Shown one piece after another: positions 13,101 through 24,727 of a stretch of DNA of 64,000 bases. The position numbers and the translations under genes are program-made. Below the pieces are notes generated by a model. That model was not told where the DNA came from. It did not search any database and was given only the letters and a program-made list of their open reading frames with translations. The stretch is from Acridotheres tristis (Eukaryota > Chordata > Aves > Passeriformes > Sturnidae): positions 3,348,001 through 3,412,000 of the forward strand of contig CM072886.1 of the NCBI GenBank assembly GCA_037013685.1, read 5' to 3'. Numbering within the stretch: the first letter of the stretch is position 1; every line of letters begins with the position of its first letter.

Positions 13101-14859
13101 GCCAGCAGATCATTCCAGGAGGGAGATGTTCATGGACAGGCCACCAGGAAAGCACAAATAAAAGCTGTGGCCACACCCGGGAGCACAGCTCACACCTCTC
13201 CCATGGGACAGAGCAGGTGTTGCAGAACACCTTCCTCAGGCTGTGAGGAGCCACCAAAACCAGGGCAGTGGTTTCCATCTGAGAAGCATCATGGCTTTGC
13301 CTAAGTCCTCACCACACACAAAGACCCAAATTCAGGTAATTCTGCCACTGCATTGCAGCCATGGGACTCCACGTGCAGTTATTCCTCAATCTGCAGGTGA
13401 CTGTGCCCAGGGAAAAGTGAGATTTGTTGTTAATAATATTCTTCATGGGAATCTCTCTCAGAATGGTCTTCTGGTCCAAAGCAGACCTTGCCAATCTCCA
13501 GCTGCAGGAAACATCCACATGCCTGTGCTGAGAAGCATCTCATTTGATTTGTCTCCTTTGTAGATGTCTACCTCTAAGCTTTCCAATCTGAACATTCTTA
13601 TTTTTTTTTTACAATTCAGATCTGTCTAACCAGTCTGGGCAATGGAGACTAGCACACAATTCATCCTGGAGTTGGCATCTAAACCAGAACAGATGAATCA
13701 TGTCTTAAAAGTGTCTTTTTCAGTCCACTGACTGAAGGAGGGAGCTGGGACAATGAGTTCAGAGACAGACAGTGGTGCTGGAGCCGTCTAAGGAGAGGTG
13801 AGTGGGATGCAGTCTCTGATTTCTGAACCATGCCCACCTTTACCTGTGTGAATGAACAGGGCAGAGCTGCACACAGAGCTCGGGTGGGATCCTCTCCACG
13901 CTCACACTGGTGGGCACTGGAGCCCAGAGGGCTGCTGTGGGTGGGAGTGAGCAGTTCCCTGCCACCTGGAAGCCAGGCTGAGAACCAGAAGCAGATGAGA
14001 AGATGTGAGACCTTGACTAAAAATAATTTGAGTGCCTGCTTCTCATCAGCAGATCTCTGTGTGTCTCATGTGGTCGTCAGTGTCTGAGGAGTTACCTGTG
14101 ATCAGTTTGCAGCCAAACAAGTCCATGGCGACCCAAGTCCAAATTGGCACCACAGGTGTCTCCTGGGTAGACCAGACTCCAACCAGCATTCAAATGCATA
14201 ATTTTGGAGTCAGATCTGGAGGTTGTCTGGATGCAAAATCAGAGGCAGGTCTGGGATGAGACTAGGGATGGCCTGAGGCACAAGACACATGCCAGGGACG
14301 ACTTCACGTAAGATTTCTCTTTTGTTCTCTTCCATGCCAATCTCCTGGCCTTTTATCTACCTCCTGTGGCAGGACCTGTCCTGCCATCTCTCTGCCTGTT
14401 GTCCACCCTCCTCTCACTGAAATGCTTGTTGCCTGACTCAGACTGGAGAAAAGACATTTCTCTTTGAGAACAGGCTCTCCATGGGCTGCTCAGCAGTTTC
14501 TGAGCTTCTCCACCTTCACACTGTGAGAGGCATAAAAATTTAGCACATCAGATGAAAAGCCTAATTTAAAACCAGCATGACCTGGGGGCCTCCATGTATC
14601 CCAGAGCCCTGCCTGCCTTGCCACGTGTGTGCTTCCCTTGCAGCCCAGTGTTCCAGACTCATTGCCAACACCCCAGCAGCCGTGACAGCCTCGGCAGATC
14701 CAAAATGTGTTTGCACAACTGCTGCAGCTGCACAGGCACACGTGCACAGGGTCTGTTGCACACTCAGAGTTCAGCTGTGGGAAGCACCAGCAACCCAGTG
14801 GAGCCCATCCAAGCCTGTGGAAAACCTGGCAAAGTGGATGCAATCCGGCAGAATGCCTT
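10187..14859. other. Unique non-coding sequence, 10.2-14.9 kb
   Basis: No gene is recognised. The longest frame, 149 codons on the minus strand at 10504-10953, overlaps shifted frames and has no recognisable motif. The block around 11160-11350 is less GC-skewed and might be a regulatory element. It includes AGCGCCCCTGG near 11303, a partial resemblance to a CTCF core that is one C short. Otherwise the sequence appears ordinary. Confidence 0.5.
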
Positions 14860-15180
14860 TCTTCATCCGCCCCTCTGTGCTTATCGATCGGAATATTAAT
14901 AAAAACTTGTTCAAAGCTCCCTCAGCTTCCCAGATTACTTGGGAATAGTCCAAGGCTTTAGCCCCAGCCATGCTTGTAATGAGGGGACTTGGGGATCAAA
15001 AGCATTTTAAAATGGCCTTGCTAATCAATCATCAACAATTGGGTAAATTAAGCCCTGCAGTCTTTCCTCTGCGAGCGAGGGATCTGCCGGACGTGTCCTT
15101 AATGAGCAGATTCCTATCCCCTTAATATTCCTTAATACCTTTCTGGAGGAAATGAACCGCAGGGAGACTTTGTTGGTGGA
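14860..15180. promoter_or_regulatory. Candidate conserved non-coding element (homeodomain/SOX-like sites)
   Basis: This is a non-repetitive, AT-leaning block with closely packed factor-like words: ATCAATCA at 15024-15031 (the core of PBX/HOX composite sites) and ACAATTG-type SOX core at 15035-15041, followed by TAAATTAAG and several TTAAT words near 15098-15135. It also contains rare CpGs (GCGAGCGAGG near 15070 and CCGGACG near 15089). The motif matches are direct. The claim that the block is a conserved enhancer is inference, because no alignment could be made. Short frames across it do not look coding. Confidence 0.3.
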
Positions 15181-15681
15181 ATGAGAGGAATGCAGATAAC
15201 CGTGGGCCTCTGCTTTCTCACACTGAAGGCTGAGAAAACCCCGGCTGGACAAGGGATTCTGGGCACAGCAGGGCAATTTCCTTCCCGAGATCCTGATAAC
15301 GCTCCTGATAACTCCTTTGCCCATTTCCATTGCCAAAAGCAAGTGTTTGTTTTTCTTCTCATGGCCAAGCTGAGCCCTTTCCTTACTCATCTCCTCCAAG
15401 GATCATGTCCATCTGTGCCTTCAAGGATAATGCCCATCTGTGCTGAGGGTTTGTTTCCTAAACCCACCAGGAAGAGGAGCACATGCCCAAGGTAATGGCC
15501 CTGGAAGCAGATTCCTGTTAATTGTTAACACACAAGAAGCAATGCAAATATCCCAGGAAGGCAGTGAAGCTTGGCTCTTCCTGGGACTTTATTGGGATTG
15601 GTGGAGTTTGTCACCTTTTTTCCATAGCAGGGGGCATGGCTCATTCTCCAGCTCCCTCTGGGAGGTCTTTAATGAGTCCCT

Positions 15682-15943
15682 CTGGGGCTCAAGCTGTGCC
15701 AGGGGAGCTTTAGATTAGATATAAGAAAAAATTTCTTCTCTGAAAGGGTGGTCAGGCCTTAGAACAGGCTGCCCAGGAAAGTGGTGGAATCACCATCCCT
15801 GGAAGTGTTCAAAAGCTGTGGAAATGTGGATGTGGCATTTGGGAATGGGATTTCGTGGTGAGCAGGGTGGTGCTGGACTAATGGTTGGACTCGATGATCT
15901 TGGGGGTCTTTTCCAGCCTTAGTTATCCAATGATTCTATGACT
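15682..15943 (+). mobile_element. CR1 LINE, 3' fragment of about 260 bp
   Basis: Well-preserved CR1 3' UTR runs from CTCAAGCTGTGCCAGGGGAG through ATATAAGAAAAAATTTCTTC, GAACAGGCTGCCCAGGAAAG, CACCATCCCTGGAAGTGTTC and TGGTTGGACTCGATGATCTT to the tail CAATGATTCTATGACTTA. The copy is closer to the general CR1 pattern than most others in the window, so it may be relatively young. It is heavily 5' truncated and non-coding. Confidence 0.95.
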
Positions 15944-16685
15944 TAGGACATAGGACATGCCCTCTTTGTGTCCTCCTCTCTTCCTGTGGCAAAGAAGAAT
16001 TTTATTTTTGTTCTTCAGTGTGTTGAGAAGGGGTTAGGAAGAGTTTCGTGGCCTGTAGTAAACCTTGGCTATGGGATGATGGGTTCTGCAGGCCCACAGA
16101 CACCTCTCTCACTACTGTACTCCACCTTAAAAATCAAGACACCCCAGCACTTCTTGGCAAGTTTCTGAACAGGGGGAACTTCTAAGCATGGAAATTGTAC
16201 CTGTGTACAAGCAGTACCTGTGTGGAAAAGGTTGGGGCTCATGAGAAGAAGGTGCTCTGCTAAATTCAGGTGGATGCAGACACGAATAATTTGGATTCTA
16301 TGGGCACTCACTGGAAGATCACCAAATTATGTGTAGGGAAACCGTGTTGTTCCTGCATGCTGGGATTGCCCTGGTCTGAACCTCAGGAGGGGCTCGATGT
16401 TACATTGCAGGGATGCTGTCCAGCCAGAGGGAGTGCAGGTGCAGGCTCAGGATTTCTCGGAGATGTAATTCCTCCAAAGGCAGCCCAGCTCGGCAGTGTT
16501 TCACCTCTGAGGAGTGATGGCACAGCAATTAGCACATGCAGCGTTCAGCACCCTCTGGGAGCGGGGGTGGGAAGGAGGATCCGAGCTGGAATGATCCGAG
16601 AGTCCATTGGAATGGCACTGCTGCCATCACGGAGCCTGGGGACCCCCTCCTCCTGCCTCTGCTGAAGCATCCATGGTCTGCTCCT
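15944..16685. other. Unique spacer downstream of the CR1
   Basis: No gene is recognised. A 131-codon plus-strand frame at 16270-16665 overlaps a 111-codon minus-strand frame and has no known domain. Confidence 0.5.
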
Positions 16686-16965
16686 CCTGCACAGCCACTC
16701 AGAATAAAAGGGGATTTATGAGATTCCGTCCACAGGCAGCAAAAGCCGCTATCGATTACTGCAAGGCTCTTAAATGAGAGTAATTCACAGCCCTCTTCAG
16801 TTTGGAAGGCAAGCTCTAATTTAATATCATTGTCTTCATGCCCCCACACATTCCACTGTCTCATTCACTGAGCTTTTATTGGGCTCTGGATAATTTATGG
16901 CTAGATATACTGCCTTTTATCTGACCTATTTTTAGCTATTCTTGCTTTTTACATATTTTTTTCCC
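16686..16965. promoter_or_regulatory. Candidate conserved non-coding element with a perfect MEF2-type site
   Basis: This AT-leaning, non-repetitive block has few CpGs and a consensus MEF2 word, CTATTTTTAG, at 16926-16935. It also contains TCGATTACTGC near 16754, TTTAATATCATTG near 16817 and GGATAATTTATGG near 16889. It ends just before a long A tract at 17001-17023. The motif is visible, but an enhancer role and conservation are inferred. Confidence 0.3.
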
Positions 16966-17000
16966 CTGCCATCACAACTGGCAATTAAAGTAAAAAGATT

Positions 17001-17023
17001 AAAAAAAAAAAAAAAAAAAAAAA
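17001..17023. repeat. Poly(A) tract
   Basis: An uninterrupted run of about 23 A follows AAGATT. There is no recognisable SINE, processed pseudogene or LINE 3' end to its left, so I treat it as a simple repeat and not a retroposition tail. Confidence 0.85.
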
Positions 17024-17418
17024 GATGAAGTTCCACCCAGCTTTAACCTTTATTTCTTCTCTTTTGTGTGCTGGAGGATGCTTTTGTTATTGCCACAGCC
17101 TTTCGAAGACAGGAGCTAACAATAAAAACAATTCTCCCAGTTTTTATTGCTTTCTTTTTTTCTTCATTTCAACAAGGTGTAAAGCAACTTCAACCCAGTG
17201 ACTGAGTACTTCTAACTCATCCCATTTTCCTTCTGTAATTGAGGTCCAGAAACTTTCAGAGACTTTTCCTGCAAGAACTCAGGTGTCCTCAGGCCTCAAG
17301 AGCTTCAGAGGAGGTTGATGATGGACACTCCCAAATTTGGACCCCAAAGTTTTCAAAGCTCTTTGATTCAGAAGGAAAAACATGGACAGCCTGTACCTAG
17401 GGGTCTGTGTGGGTGTGC

Positions 17419-17447
17419 TGTTGTTTTGTTTTGTTTTGTTTTTTTTA
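17419..17447. repeat. (GTTTT)n microsatellite
   Basis: Four to five TTTTG units are followed by a T run and then TAAATAAGG. The tract leads into AT-rich sequence to about 17575. Confidence 0.8.
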
Positions 17448-18575
17448 AATAAGGAATGTTTGGTTTCTGATAATATAAATATAAATAATGTTTCAAGTTT
17501 ATGATTTAATTCTACAGGAATAGAATATATACTGTATAGTTTAATTTATAACTGACATGTTATTATTTAAATGTTGCATACTTGAATGTCTCAAACATTG
17601 GAATTATTTATGTGAAACAGCTGAAGAAATTAAAGAAATGCTTCAGACTTTGAAGACTGAAGATGTCCTTGTGTCCCTGAACCTTTGTTCACTTTTTCCA
17701 GTAATAACAGTTGATCTGCCTGTAGAAAAAAAGCAACCAAGCCACTCCAGATATCTATTTTTCATGCTGTTTGGATTACAAGTGAGGCCACATGATGGTG
17801 TAAATCACTCCCACTGACTTCAAAGCTCTTATTTCCTAAACTTTTTCCACTAAAAATTTTGCTCCATCAAATCCCTCCGTGGGGAAGGGTTTGGCCTTTT
17901 GCTCCCAGGCTCCAAGCCTTGGGTGCTGCATCCCCCGATGCTCTCCAGGGACAAAGCAGGGTTTTCCTGGGCTGGGATGCCCAGCCAGCTGCTCCTGGGG
18001 TTGGGAGATGGAGAGGAGCTTGGTGGCACTGCTGTGGCACTGGGGGGACAGGCAGCCCAAGGGGGACAAGTTTGGCCAAGGGCACTGGGCCACCACCACA
18101 GGAAGGTCTTGCACCCTGTGGGTGGAGCTGGATCTTGCCTGGACAAAAATTGCCATAGAATGGGGAGATTTTGCTGGGATCCAAATCAACCTGCAAGGGC
18201 TTTAGAGTTTTAGCAGAACTCATCCATGAGAAACTTTTCTCTTGCCTCGATGCAGCTCAAGGCACTCAGAAATATTTCCTTTGGTTGAGGATTTTATACA
18301 GTTCTTCATTGCTCCCTTCTTCACCTTTTCTGTTCACTCCCCACCTCTGTAAACTGAGGCAAACCCCCAAGCTCTGGAATGTCTCACTTTAGGCCTCCCA
18401 CATTTACTTGCAAAAAGTTCAGCTATTCTGAGGCTTTTCTGGTAATTTTAAGAAAAATGTCATTATGTTGATATTTCCTCCATACAACAATTCCAGTTTC
18501 TGGATGTATTTTTAGACATAGTTTGTTCATAACTGTTAGATCACTGTCATATTTCTTTTTTTTCCCCCCTCTGCA
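17448..18575. other. Unique AT-rich then GC-rich sequence
   Basis: No gene is recognised. 17450-17580 is strongly AT-rich without a clear repeat unit. The GC-rich part at 17860-18220 is open in several frames on both strands (99-118 codons), which reflects few stop codons and not coding. The patch at 18330-18365 faintly resembles the end of a MIR SINE. Confidence 0.5.
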
Positions 18576-18735
18576 TTTCTGGTAAATTAGGAATTACCTC
18601 GTTTTATTTCTAAAAGCACACATAGCTTAGCCCGACACTATAAATATTACTTGTAATTAACTCTGATATTGATATAATTATCCCAGATGAATAGAACTGT
18701 GTTAATTAAACATATTGAACACATCCAACTTCCCA
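18576..18735. promoter_or_regulatory. Candidate conserved non-coding element with three homeodomain cores
   Basis: Three TAATTA words fall within 55 bp (18654-18659, 18675-18680, 18703-18708) and are interspersed with ATAAATATTAC, GATATTGATATAATTATC and a GTTAATTAAAC word. The block is non-repetitive. Clustered TAATTA cores are typical of homeodomain-bound enhancers, but in AT-rich DNA they also occur by chance, so this is a candidate only. Confidence 0.3.
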
Positions 18736-19761
18736 AGTGCCAAAAAATTCCATGGTTTAACTCAAACCCCTAGTGAGCCATGGCTTGACATCCACAGGTG
18801 GATGGATCCCCCTGGATGTGCCAAGAATCCCATGGGGATTCCAGGCTCATCCCAGCCCTGTGGAGGAACACAAGGGATGCTGTGCTGCTGTTTTGTGCTG
18901 GAGCTGCAGGTTCCCACACGTGACAGTCGTGACAGTGCCACTAAGGAGAACCAAGGATCACGAGGCAGATCTCCCTCTCTGCAGCCAACACAGAAAAATC
19001 ATGAGACTGGATTTGGAAAAAAACCACAGGGTTTTAAAGGCCATGCATGTTAGTTGTTTTCACAGATGAGTTTCTTTCAAGAGGCTTTCTCCAGTCACGA
19101 GGGAGAGAAACTTTTTTTTTTTTAATTTAAGAAGGGGAAAAAGTCCTTAAACTGATAAATAATCACCAAGCTCCAGGAGCTGGGGATTTTGAGCAGGCAC
19201 TGCATGAAGCCATGGGTGGAAGGTAAGTTTTAAAGGATATATTTTGTGCTAGAGTCACACTGCTCTCCAATCACCATACGCAGAGAAGAAAATAACAGAG
19301 AACAAATCTAACATAAACACTCTAATCCCACAACACTAAAAAATGAGGAGAAAAATATGTGGCAAGAGTTTACTCTTGTGTCTGCCTGCTTATTGTGTTT
19401 GCCTGCTTGTGAGACACTGTGCAGGCTATTGTACCAACCCTCAGGCAAAAATCTTTCCTAGCTGGAATACGCAGCAAAAACACCATAAATAAATAATGTC
19501 AGGGGCTTTAAAAAAAAAAAAAATACAACCTTAAATCACCTGATACCATCTGATTAGAACATCCAGCTGCTGTATTTAAAGAAAAGGGAAAAAAAATTGT
19601 GAGTATTTTATCACTGAAGGTAATGTGGAGTTACTTTGGAGATCTCCTTAGGAGAGAGGAGCTCCCCAACAGCAGCAGTTGCTGCAATCTGTGCCCTGCA
19701 GAAAACTCAGGGACATAGAAAAGGGAGTGAAAAAAGCAGAGTGTACCTTGGGTCATCAGAA
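18736..19761. other. Unique non-coding sequence
   Basis: No gene is recognised. Frames of 98-112 codons at 18715-19069 overlap each other. Simple tracts include T runs at about 19111-19122 and A runs at about 19510-19523. Confidence 0.5.
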
Positions 19762-19930
19762 GGGCTCTTTTTAGGTTATATGGTGCTTTCCTCACAGCTT
19801 ATATGGGCTTTTTTTAGGATATATGGTGCTCCCCTGCTGGATATAAAGGCTCCTGTAGGATGCACAGCTCTTACCCTCTGGGTCATATGGGTTTTTTAAG
19901 GATATATGGTGCTTGCCTGCTGGGTTTTAT
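19762..19930. repeat. Degenerate minisatellite, four units of about 42 bp
   Basis: Four tandem units are seen: 19762-19804, 19805-19847, 19848-19888 and 19889-19930. Each starts GGGCTTTTT-like or GGGTTTTTT-like, continues AGGATATATGGTGCT, then a CCTGCTGG-like word, and ends in ATAT or TTAT. Units 2 and 4 are most alike and unit 3 is the most diverged. Unit length (41-43 bp) varies by small indels. I know of no family for it. Confidence 0.8.
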
Positions 19931-20120
19931 GGAGGTGCAGGGGTGAGCAGAGCCCTTGCACACCAGTGTCACGCAGATATAGAGGTGCCAGGAGAGAAAA
20001 TCCACAGCCACAGCAGCTCCCAGCCTCCCAGCTGCCCCAAAGATGATTTTTGAGTGCTCCAGTTGCAGGGCAGGCTGGTGGCAGGTGCTGAGGTGGGGAA
20101 AATGGAGTGGTTTGGATTTG

Positions 20121-20180
20121 TAGAATCATAAAATGATCAAGGTTGGAAAAGGCTCTGAGATCATGGAGTCCAAGCCAGCT
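20121..20180 (-). mobile_element. CR1 LINE, 3'-terminal scrap
   Basis: TAGAATCATAAAATGATCAA, GGTTGGAAAAGGCTCTGAGATCATGGAGTCCAAGC is the inverted CR1 3' end of the variety with TTGGAAAAGACCT. Similarity fades after about 60 bp. The copy is severely truncated. Confidence 0.85.
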
Positions 20181-23078
20181 GAGCTTTCCCTGGAAATCAG
20201 AGCAGGGCAGGAGGAGGGTTGGGCTGTGCTCACCACTGTGATGAGTGCACATGTGCTCTGCAGGCAGAGGAAGTTCACCAAAATCCATAAATTAACTGCA
20301 TCCTTTATCACTTTTAAATCAACAATGCCCTGGCACAGGATGCACTCGGATACCTCCAAAGCAGTATAAATAATAAATGCAAACAGCAGCAATTTCTCAG
20401 TGCAGTGGGGTTTGGCAGGATCAGTATCGATCCTTCTTTACAACGACATATTGTCACAGACAAAAAAATAAAACATTCCTTACTCACAGAGTGGTTAATT
20501 ACTGCCTGAAATAAATCAATATTAACTGGCCAAGAAATATACCCCATTAGTTGTGTTTAAAGTGAATCAGTCAATGTGATTTTTTCAGGAATTTTTTTTT
20601 GGGGGGGTTGGTATTTGCATTTCTAGGTGTGAGGAATTTGGGTCAAAGAAACCTGTGGCACTGATAACAAGCACTTCGTTAGCTAATTAAGCTGATAAAG
20701 CAGCTCAGTGACTGGTATAGTTCACTGAAAGTTCAGATTTAAGCTGACCAGAAATGCAATTCTCAGAAAAATTTGAAGAGAATCAATCAATTAATAAGGA
20801 AAAAAAACTTGCTGAAGAAAGCATTTCTTTTAGCTGGGAACTTAGGGAGGTGTTTTTGACTTTGAAAGATTTGAAACACTTGTAAAAGGGAGAATTAGGA
20901 AAACACTAAAACCAATAAATTAATTGTGAATGAAATATTTTTTCTTGATTTTATAATCCTGAAAGGTAAAGATCAGATTTTATTGAATAATTCCTACAGA
21001 CCCTTAAAAAAAAAAAAAGTTATTTTAGGCAATTCAACAAAAGCTGACGTGAATCTGCACAGCATTTCTGGATAGCTGAATTTCCTTTTTCCCCAAAAAA
21101 GGTTTGGTAAAAAAACTGTCACTGCAGTTTAGAAGTGTTTGAATAAGAGAGAGCAGAACCTTGTGTTCCTTTCCTCCTGAAGTGTCCCTGTGCTTTGTGC
21201 TGAGGATATTATTAGGACATTGCTGTCCTACAGGAAAAATCCCAAACTGAGCTCAGGGCCTCACCGAGTGCCTTTGCAAAGGAAGACGTTTTTCAAAGCC
21301 CTTCAGAAGGGGGGGATTGAAAACCTCAGGAAAGGATGGAATTGAGGGGGAGGAGAGGACAAGACTCATCTTGTGGCAGAGCCACAGGATGCACCTTCCT
21401 CAACTTCAGGTACCTCAAGCTGCCACGTGCCTTGGATCCATTGGCCCCAGACTCAATTTATGAACAAAAATGACACTCCTAGGATGAGGGGTTTTTTGCC
21501 CTAAACCATGTGGTAGATTTATGAGAACAAACCCCTGCTGGGCTCATTGACTGTGGAGGCAGCCCAGAGTGGTCTGCTCTTCTCCATGTTGGGGACCAGG
21601 AGCTGCAGATGGAGCTGCTCTTTGCATCCCATCACTTCTTCCTGCTCAGGGCCTTTTATCTGGGAATGCTTCAAAAGGCTCATCACCTCTGGCTCAGTTA
21701 CAGTCTATCAGCCAGAAAAACATCCTGACGTGATTTAAGGGCCTGTGTGCAGTCATAAGGAAGCACTTTCACTGGTTAATCACTTGTGCTGTTAAAAATT
21801 GTATTTAATTTCTGCTTTTTTCTGGCTCTGCCTCTCACCCTCTGGTTACTGCCCAGCAAGGGCTACCTGTCCTCCAAAATCTGCTCCCTGCACACATACT
21901 GTCAGATATATCAATATTAAGATATTCAATGCCTTGTAATTTACTGTTGGATAAGCCAAGTACTTAATTCTTTGCTCCTACTATGGAGCAAATGGCTGCT
22001 CCCAAACAGCCTCAGAGGCCTGGGTTTGGGCCTTTTCCAGGGGCTGGAGGCACTTTTAGCACTCTGCCAAATGGCTGGAGCCCTTGGGTCTTCTATGTCA
22101 ATGAAAATCTTGAACCTCAAGTAGGGTGAAGGACATTCGCCTTTTTCACAGCCAAGCAGAAAATTCAGGTTTTACATTTATAAGATCAGCAGAAGCAGCA
22201 GCAGATCCCAGGTTAGGAGCCATTTTCCATCTTGTCCATTTTAACTGGCAGAAGCCAATCACAGAAACCTCTGAGAGCTGCTGTCAGTTCTGTTCTTCAG
22301 GTTTCACCACACAGCCTCAGAAACATCTCAGAAACATCTTCTGAGGCACCAAGACAACCTGGTGATCCAGCCCTGCCTCGGTGACATGTCCCAGGAAGCC
22401 CCAAAATGTGATCCATAAATTTCCATGGGAGTCAGAGGGTGAAATGCAAGGTGGGTGGTCTGCCAGCAGAGACAACGCTCAGGATGTCATGTCAAAGCAA
22501 AAAACTGAATAATTGTGAAAGCCAGTCTGGAGCAAAACAGGCTGGAAATCCTGGTTTGTCCCGACCCACCAGAGGGGCAGCTGCAGTTCTGTGCTGCACC
22601 CCACTCGACTGCACAGCAGATGGTTGGGAAGGCTCTGCCTGGCTGCCCTGGGTTTGAGCAGCTTCCCAAAGAGCTTCCCTGTGTCATTCCCTGGCGGCCT
22701 GCACTGTCAGCACTGCCCTGGCAGGTGATGGGCTGGTAAACAGAACACTTGGACCTGGCCTAGTGATGTCCTGGCATGTGCTCCAGAGTCCTGCCTTTTG
22801 GACAAATGGCTTGTTTTTCTCGAGTTTATAAAGAGCAAAGAAATCGTTTAGCTTCTGTTTAGTGACCAAAGGGACACTCAGTGCATTGTTGTTTCTCTGG
22901 GTTTTGTGCCCCTGCACAGTCACTGGAGGTGTCTAGCCGAGGAATTGCAGTGCTCTGGCAAAATAATTCTTGGAGTCTGTGAGATAACAAGAGTCTTTGT
23001 GAGCACGAATCCCAGATGTTCCACAAACATTTGTACCCCGACACAAAGGTCAAAGTGGAGCCCAGGTGGGAGGGAATC
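20181..23078. other. Unique non-coding sequence, 20.2-23.1 kb
   Basis: No gene is recognised. 20500-21130 is AT-rich, with a TAGCTAATTAAGCTGATAAAG patch around 20680 that could be regulatory. Frames elsewhere are no longer than 78 codons. A 19-bp word at 22528-22546 recurs at 23801-23819, but with no longer duplication around it. Confidence 0.5.
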
Positions 23079-23084
23079 TCCCCT

Positions 23085-23675
23085 TTTAAATGTGGTACTT
23101 GTATTATTTAATTAGTGGTTTGTTTGTAGGGTTTTTTTTGTTTTGCTTTTACTTACAGTTAGGATTCAAAACATGAAGGAGGCGAATTTTCTCATGTTTT
23201 GGTTTGGTTGTTTATTCAATCTTATTCAAAGTATAGAGAGTTTTGTAACATTTTTAACTACCAGCTAAAAGGGAGCAAAATGGAGATGAATTTAGCTAGT
23301 TACAAGGTCTTTTAAAGTTAAACAGTCAAATAGAGAATTAATACCTGTATTGTTTATACTTTTGACCAATAACCAAACTCTGTAACAAGACAACTACTAC
23401 CTGAAATCATGAAGAAGAAGAAGAAGGAAGAAAACAGAAAGAAACAACACTCAAAATCCTCCATCTTGTCGTATACTTATTACTATATTATAAAACCTTC
23501 AAAACCCTTCACCATGTGAAATCACACACTTCTAACTACACACCCATGACTTTAACTCCATCACTCAAATTTGGAAGGCTTCTTCAAGGCCTTGGGTCAA
23601 AAGCAGTGTTCTCCTGAGGGTCAGTGCCAGAAAGCACAGAAAACTCAAAAACCCCCAGGTTTCTGGGTTCCAATA
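23085..23675 (-). mobile_element. Solo LTR A of an endogenous retrovirus (ERVK-like)
   Basis: This 591-bp segment aligns along its whole length with LTR B at 38484-39073. The insertion is bounded by a perfect 6-bp target-site duplication, TCCCCT, at 23079-23084 and 23676-23681. On the minus strand, U3 lies at the high-coordinate side, a TATA-like box (TATAAACA) sits at 23351-23358, and an AATAAA polyadenylation signal lies at 23211-23216, 135 bp downstream, the same spacing as in LTR B. The expected TG..CA ends have decayed to TA..AA, so this copy looks older. A GAA microsatellite has grown at about 23408-23427. There is no gag, pol or env next to it, so it is a solo LTR left by recombination. 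A 6-bp duplication is typical of beta-retrovirus-like ERVK. The family name is not known to me. Confidence 0.88.
23351..23358 (-). promoter_or_regulatory. TATA-like box of solo LTR A
   Basis: The minus strand reads TATAAACA at the position equivalent to TATAAATA in LTR B. It could still start transcription leftwards, towards decreasing coordinates, but this is inferred from sequence only. Confidence 0.5.
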
Positions 23676-23681
23676 TCCCCT

Positions 23682-24651
23682 CTGCACCAGAGAAGGGAAA
23701 CCAAGGGCCAAGGAGAGGAATAGGAGCAAAGCAGGGGTGAGGATGCACCTGAACATTCCCTCCTGCAGAGATGGTCAGAAGGGGCTGGAGCCAAACAGCC
23801 TGGAGCAAAACAGGCTGGAGAAAAGGCTGGTGGCATTGGAGAAGCTGCACCTCTGACCTGGGCAAAAGGGAACAAATGAATAAGAGACTTGCCCAATCTG
23901 CACAGTCCTGGGACAGGCTCAGATCCAAAGTCATCCCTCCCCAGACTGGGGTGTGGGCTGAGGTGCAGGGTTCTGGTTTGAGCTGCTCTCGAGCAAAGAC
24001 GTCAGGCACGCTGGCTCAAGGCTTTCATTTTTTACTGCAATGCCGCCGCCTGCCAGATCAGCTGAGCTGGGAAAACAATCTATAATTGACTACAGAGGCA
24101 TGAGGTTATAATGATTTACTCCTTTTCTGAAGCATGCACATAACCTCTGCCAATTAGCCAAAAGTCACAAAGATTTTTGATGACAAAACATCCAGAGGAG
24201 GAGGCACTTGGGTGGGGTGGGGGGAATTGTGACTGCGAGTTTCCAGTCTGAGCTGCAAGTCGTGGGAGCTTGGGTCTGATGATCAAAGAGGAGAAGGTAC
24301 AGTGAAGAGATTTCCCAGTTGAAAATGGGAGGCAGCCTGGAGCTGGTTAGAGGGTTTTCCTTGCTGGGTTGGAGGTTTGGTGCTGTGCCCTTCTTTCCTC
24401 AGCATCACCCAGCACCTACATGTGGCACTGTGGTTCAAGGCAGGCAGAAACAGAGTTAGGAATGGACATCTGTCCTCTCCCATGGGAAATGTGATGGCTG
24501 AGACCTGGGGAACAGCCAGGGCCAGCTCTGTGTTGGGACAAGACCAGCTGGCCCCAAGGAGCAGTGCCAGCATGGCAGCAGCCAAAGGGAGCTTCTTATT
24601 ATTGGGGCAAGAGGTAAACACCACACAACCTGAAGAGGTAAAGTAGCTTGG
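23682..24651. other. Unique spacer between LTR A and the inverted-repeat structure
   Basis: No gene is recognised. The sequence 23790-23820 contains short near-tandem CTGGAG(C)CAAACAG words. Frames of up to 141 codons on the minus strand run into the LTR and are chance. Confidence 0.5.
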
Positions 24652-24727
24652 AGTGAGTAATCCCACATTGAACACAGATAGAAATTACTTGCAAGTGCCA
24701 TTACCTGGGACCCAGGGAGGAGACAAA
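24652..24727 (+). repeat. Left arm of inverted repeat 1
   Basis: This 76-bp arm pairs with 25231-25306 on the opposite strand at about 88% identity by eye. The shared block contains GGTAATGGCACTTGCAAG (as read on the right arm), AATTTCTATCTGTGTT and GGGATTA. No target-site duplication was found next to either arm. It could be the terminal inverted repeat of a small non-autonomous DNA transposon or a local inverted duplication. Confidence 0.85.

Noticed and set aside
17001..17023. Poly(A) as the tail of a processed pseudogene or SINE
   Set aside because: No retroposed body and no flanking direct repeats could be found to its left.
22528..23819. 19-bp word repeated at 22528-22546 and 23801-23819, either side of LTR A
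   Set aside because: The similarity does not extend beyond the 19 bp, and LTR A has its own 6-bp duplication at different positions, so this is not an insertion footprint.
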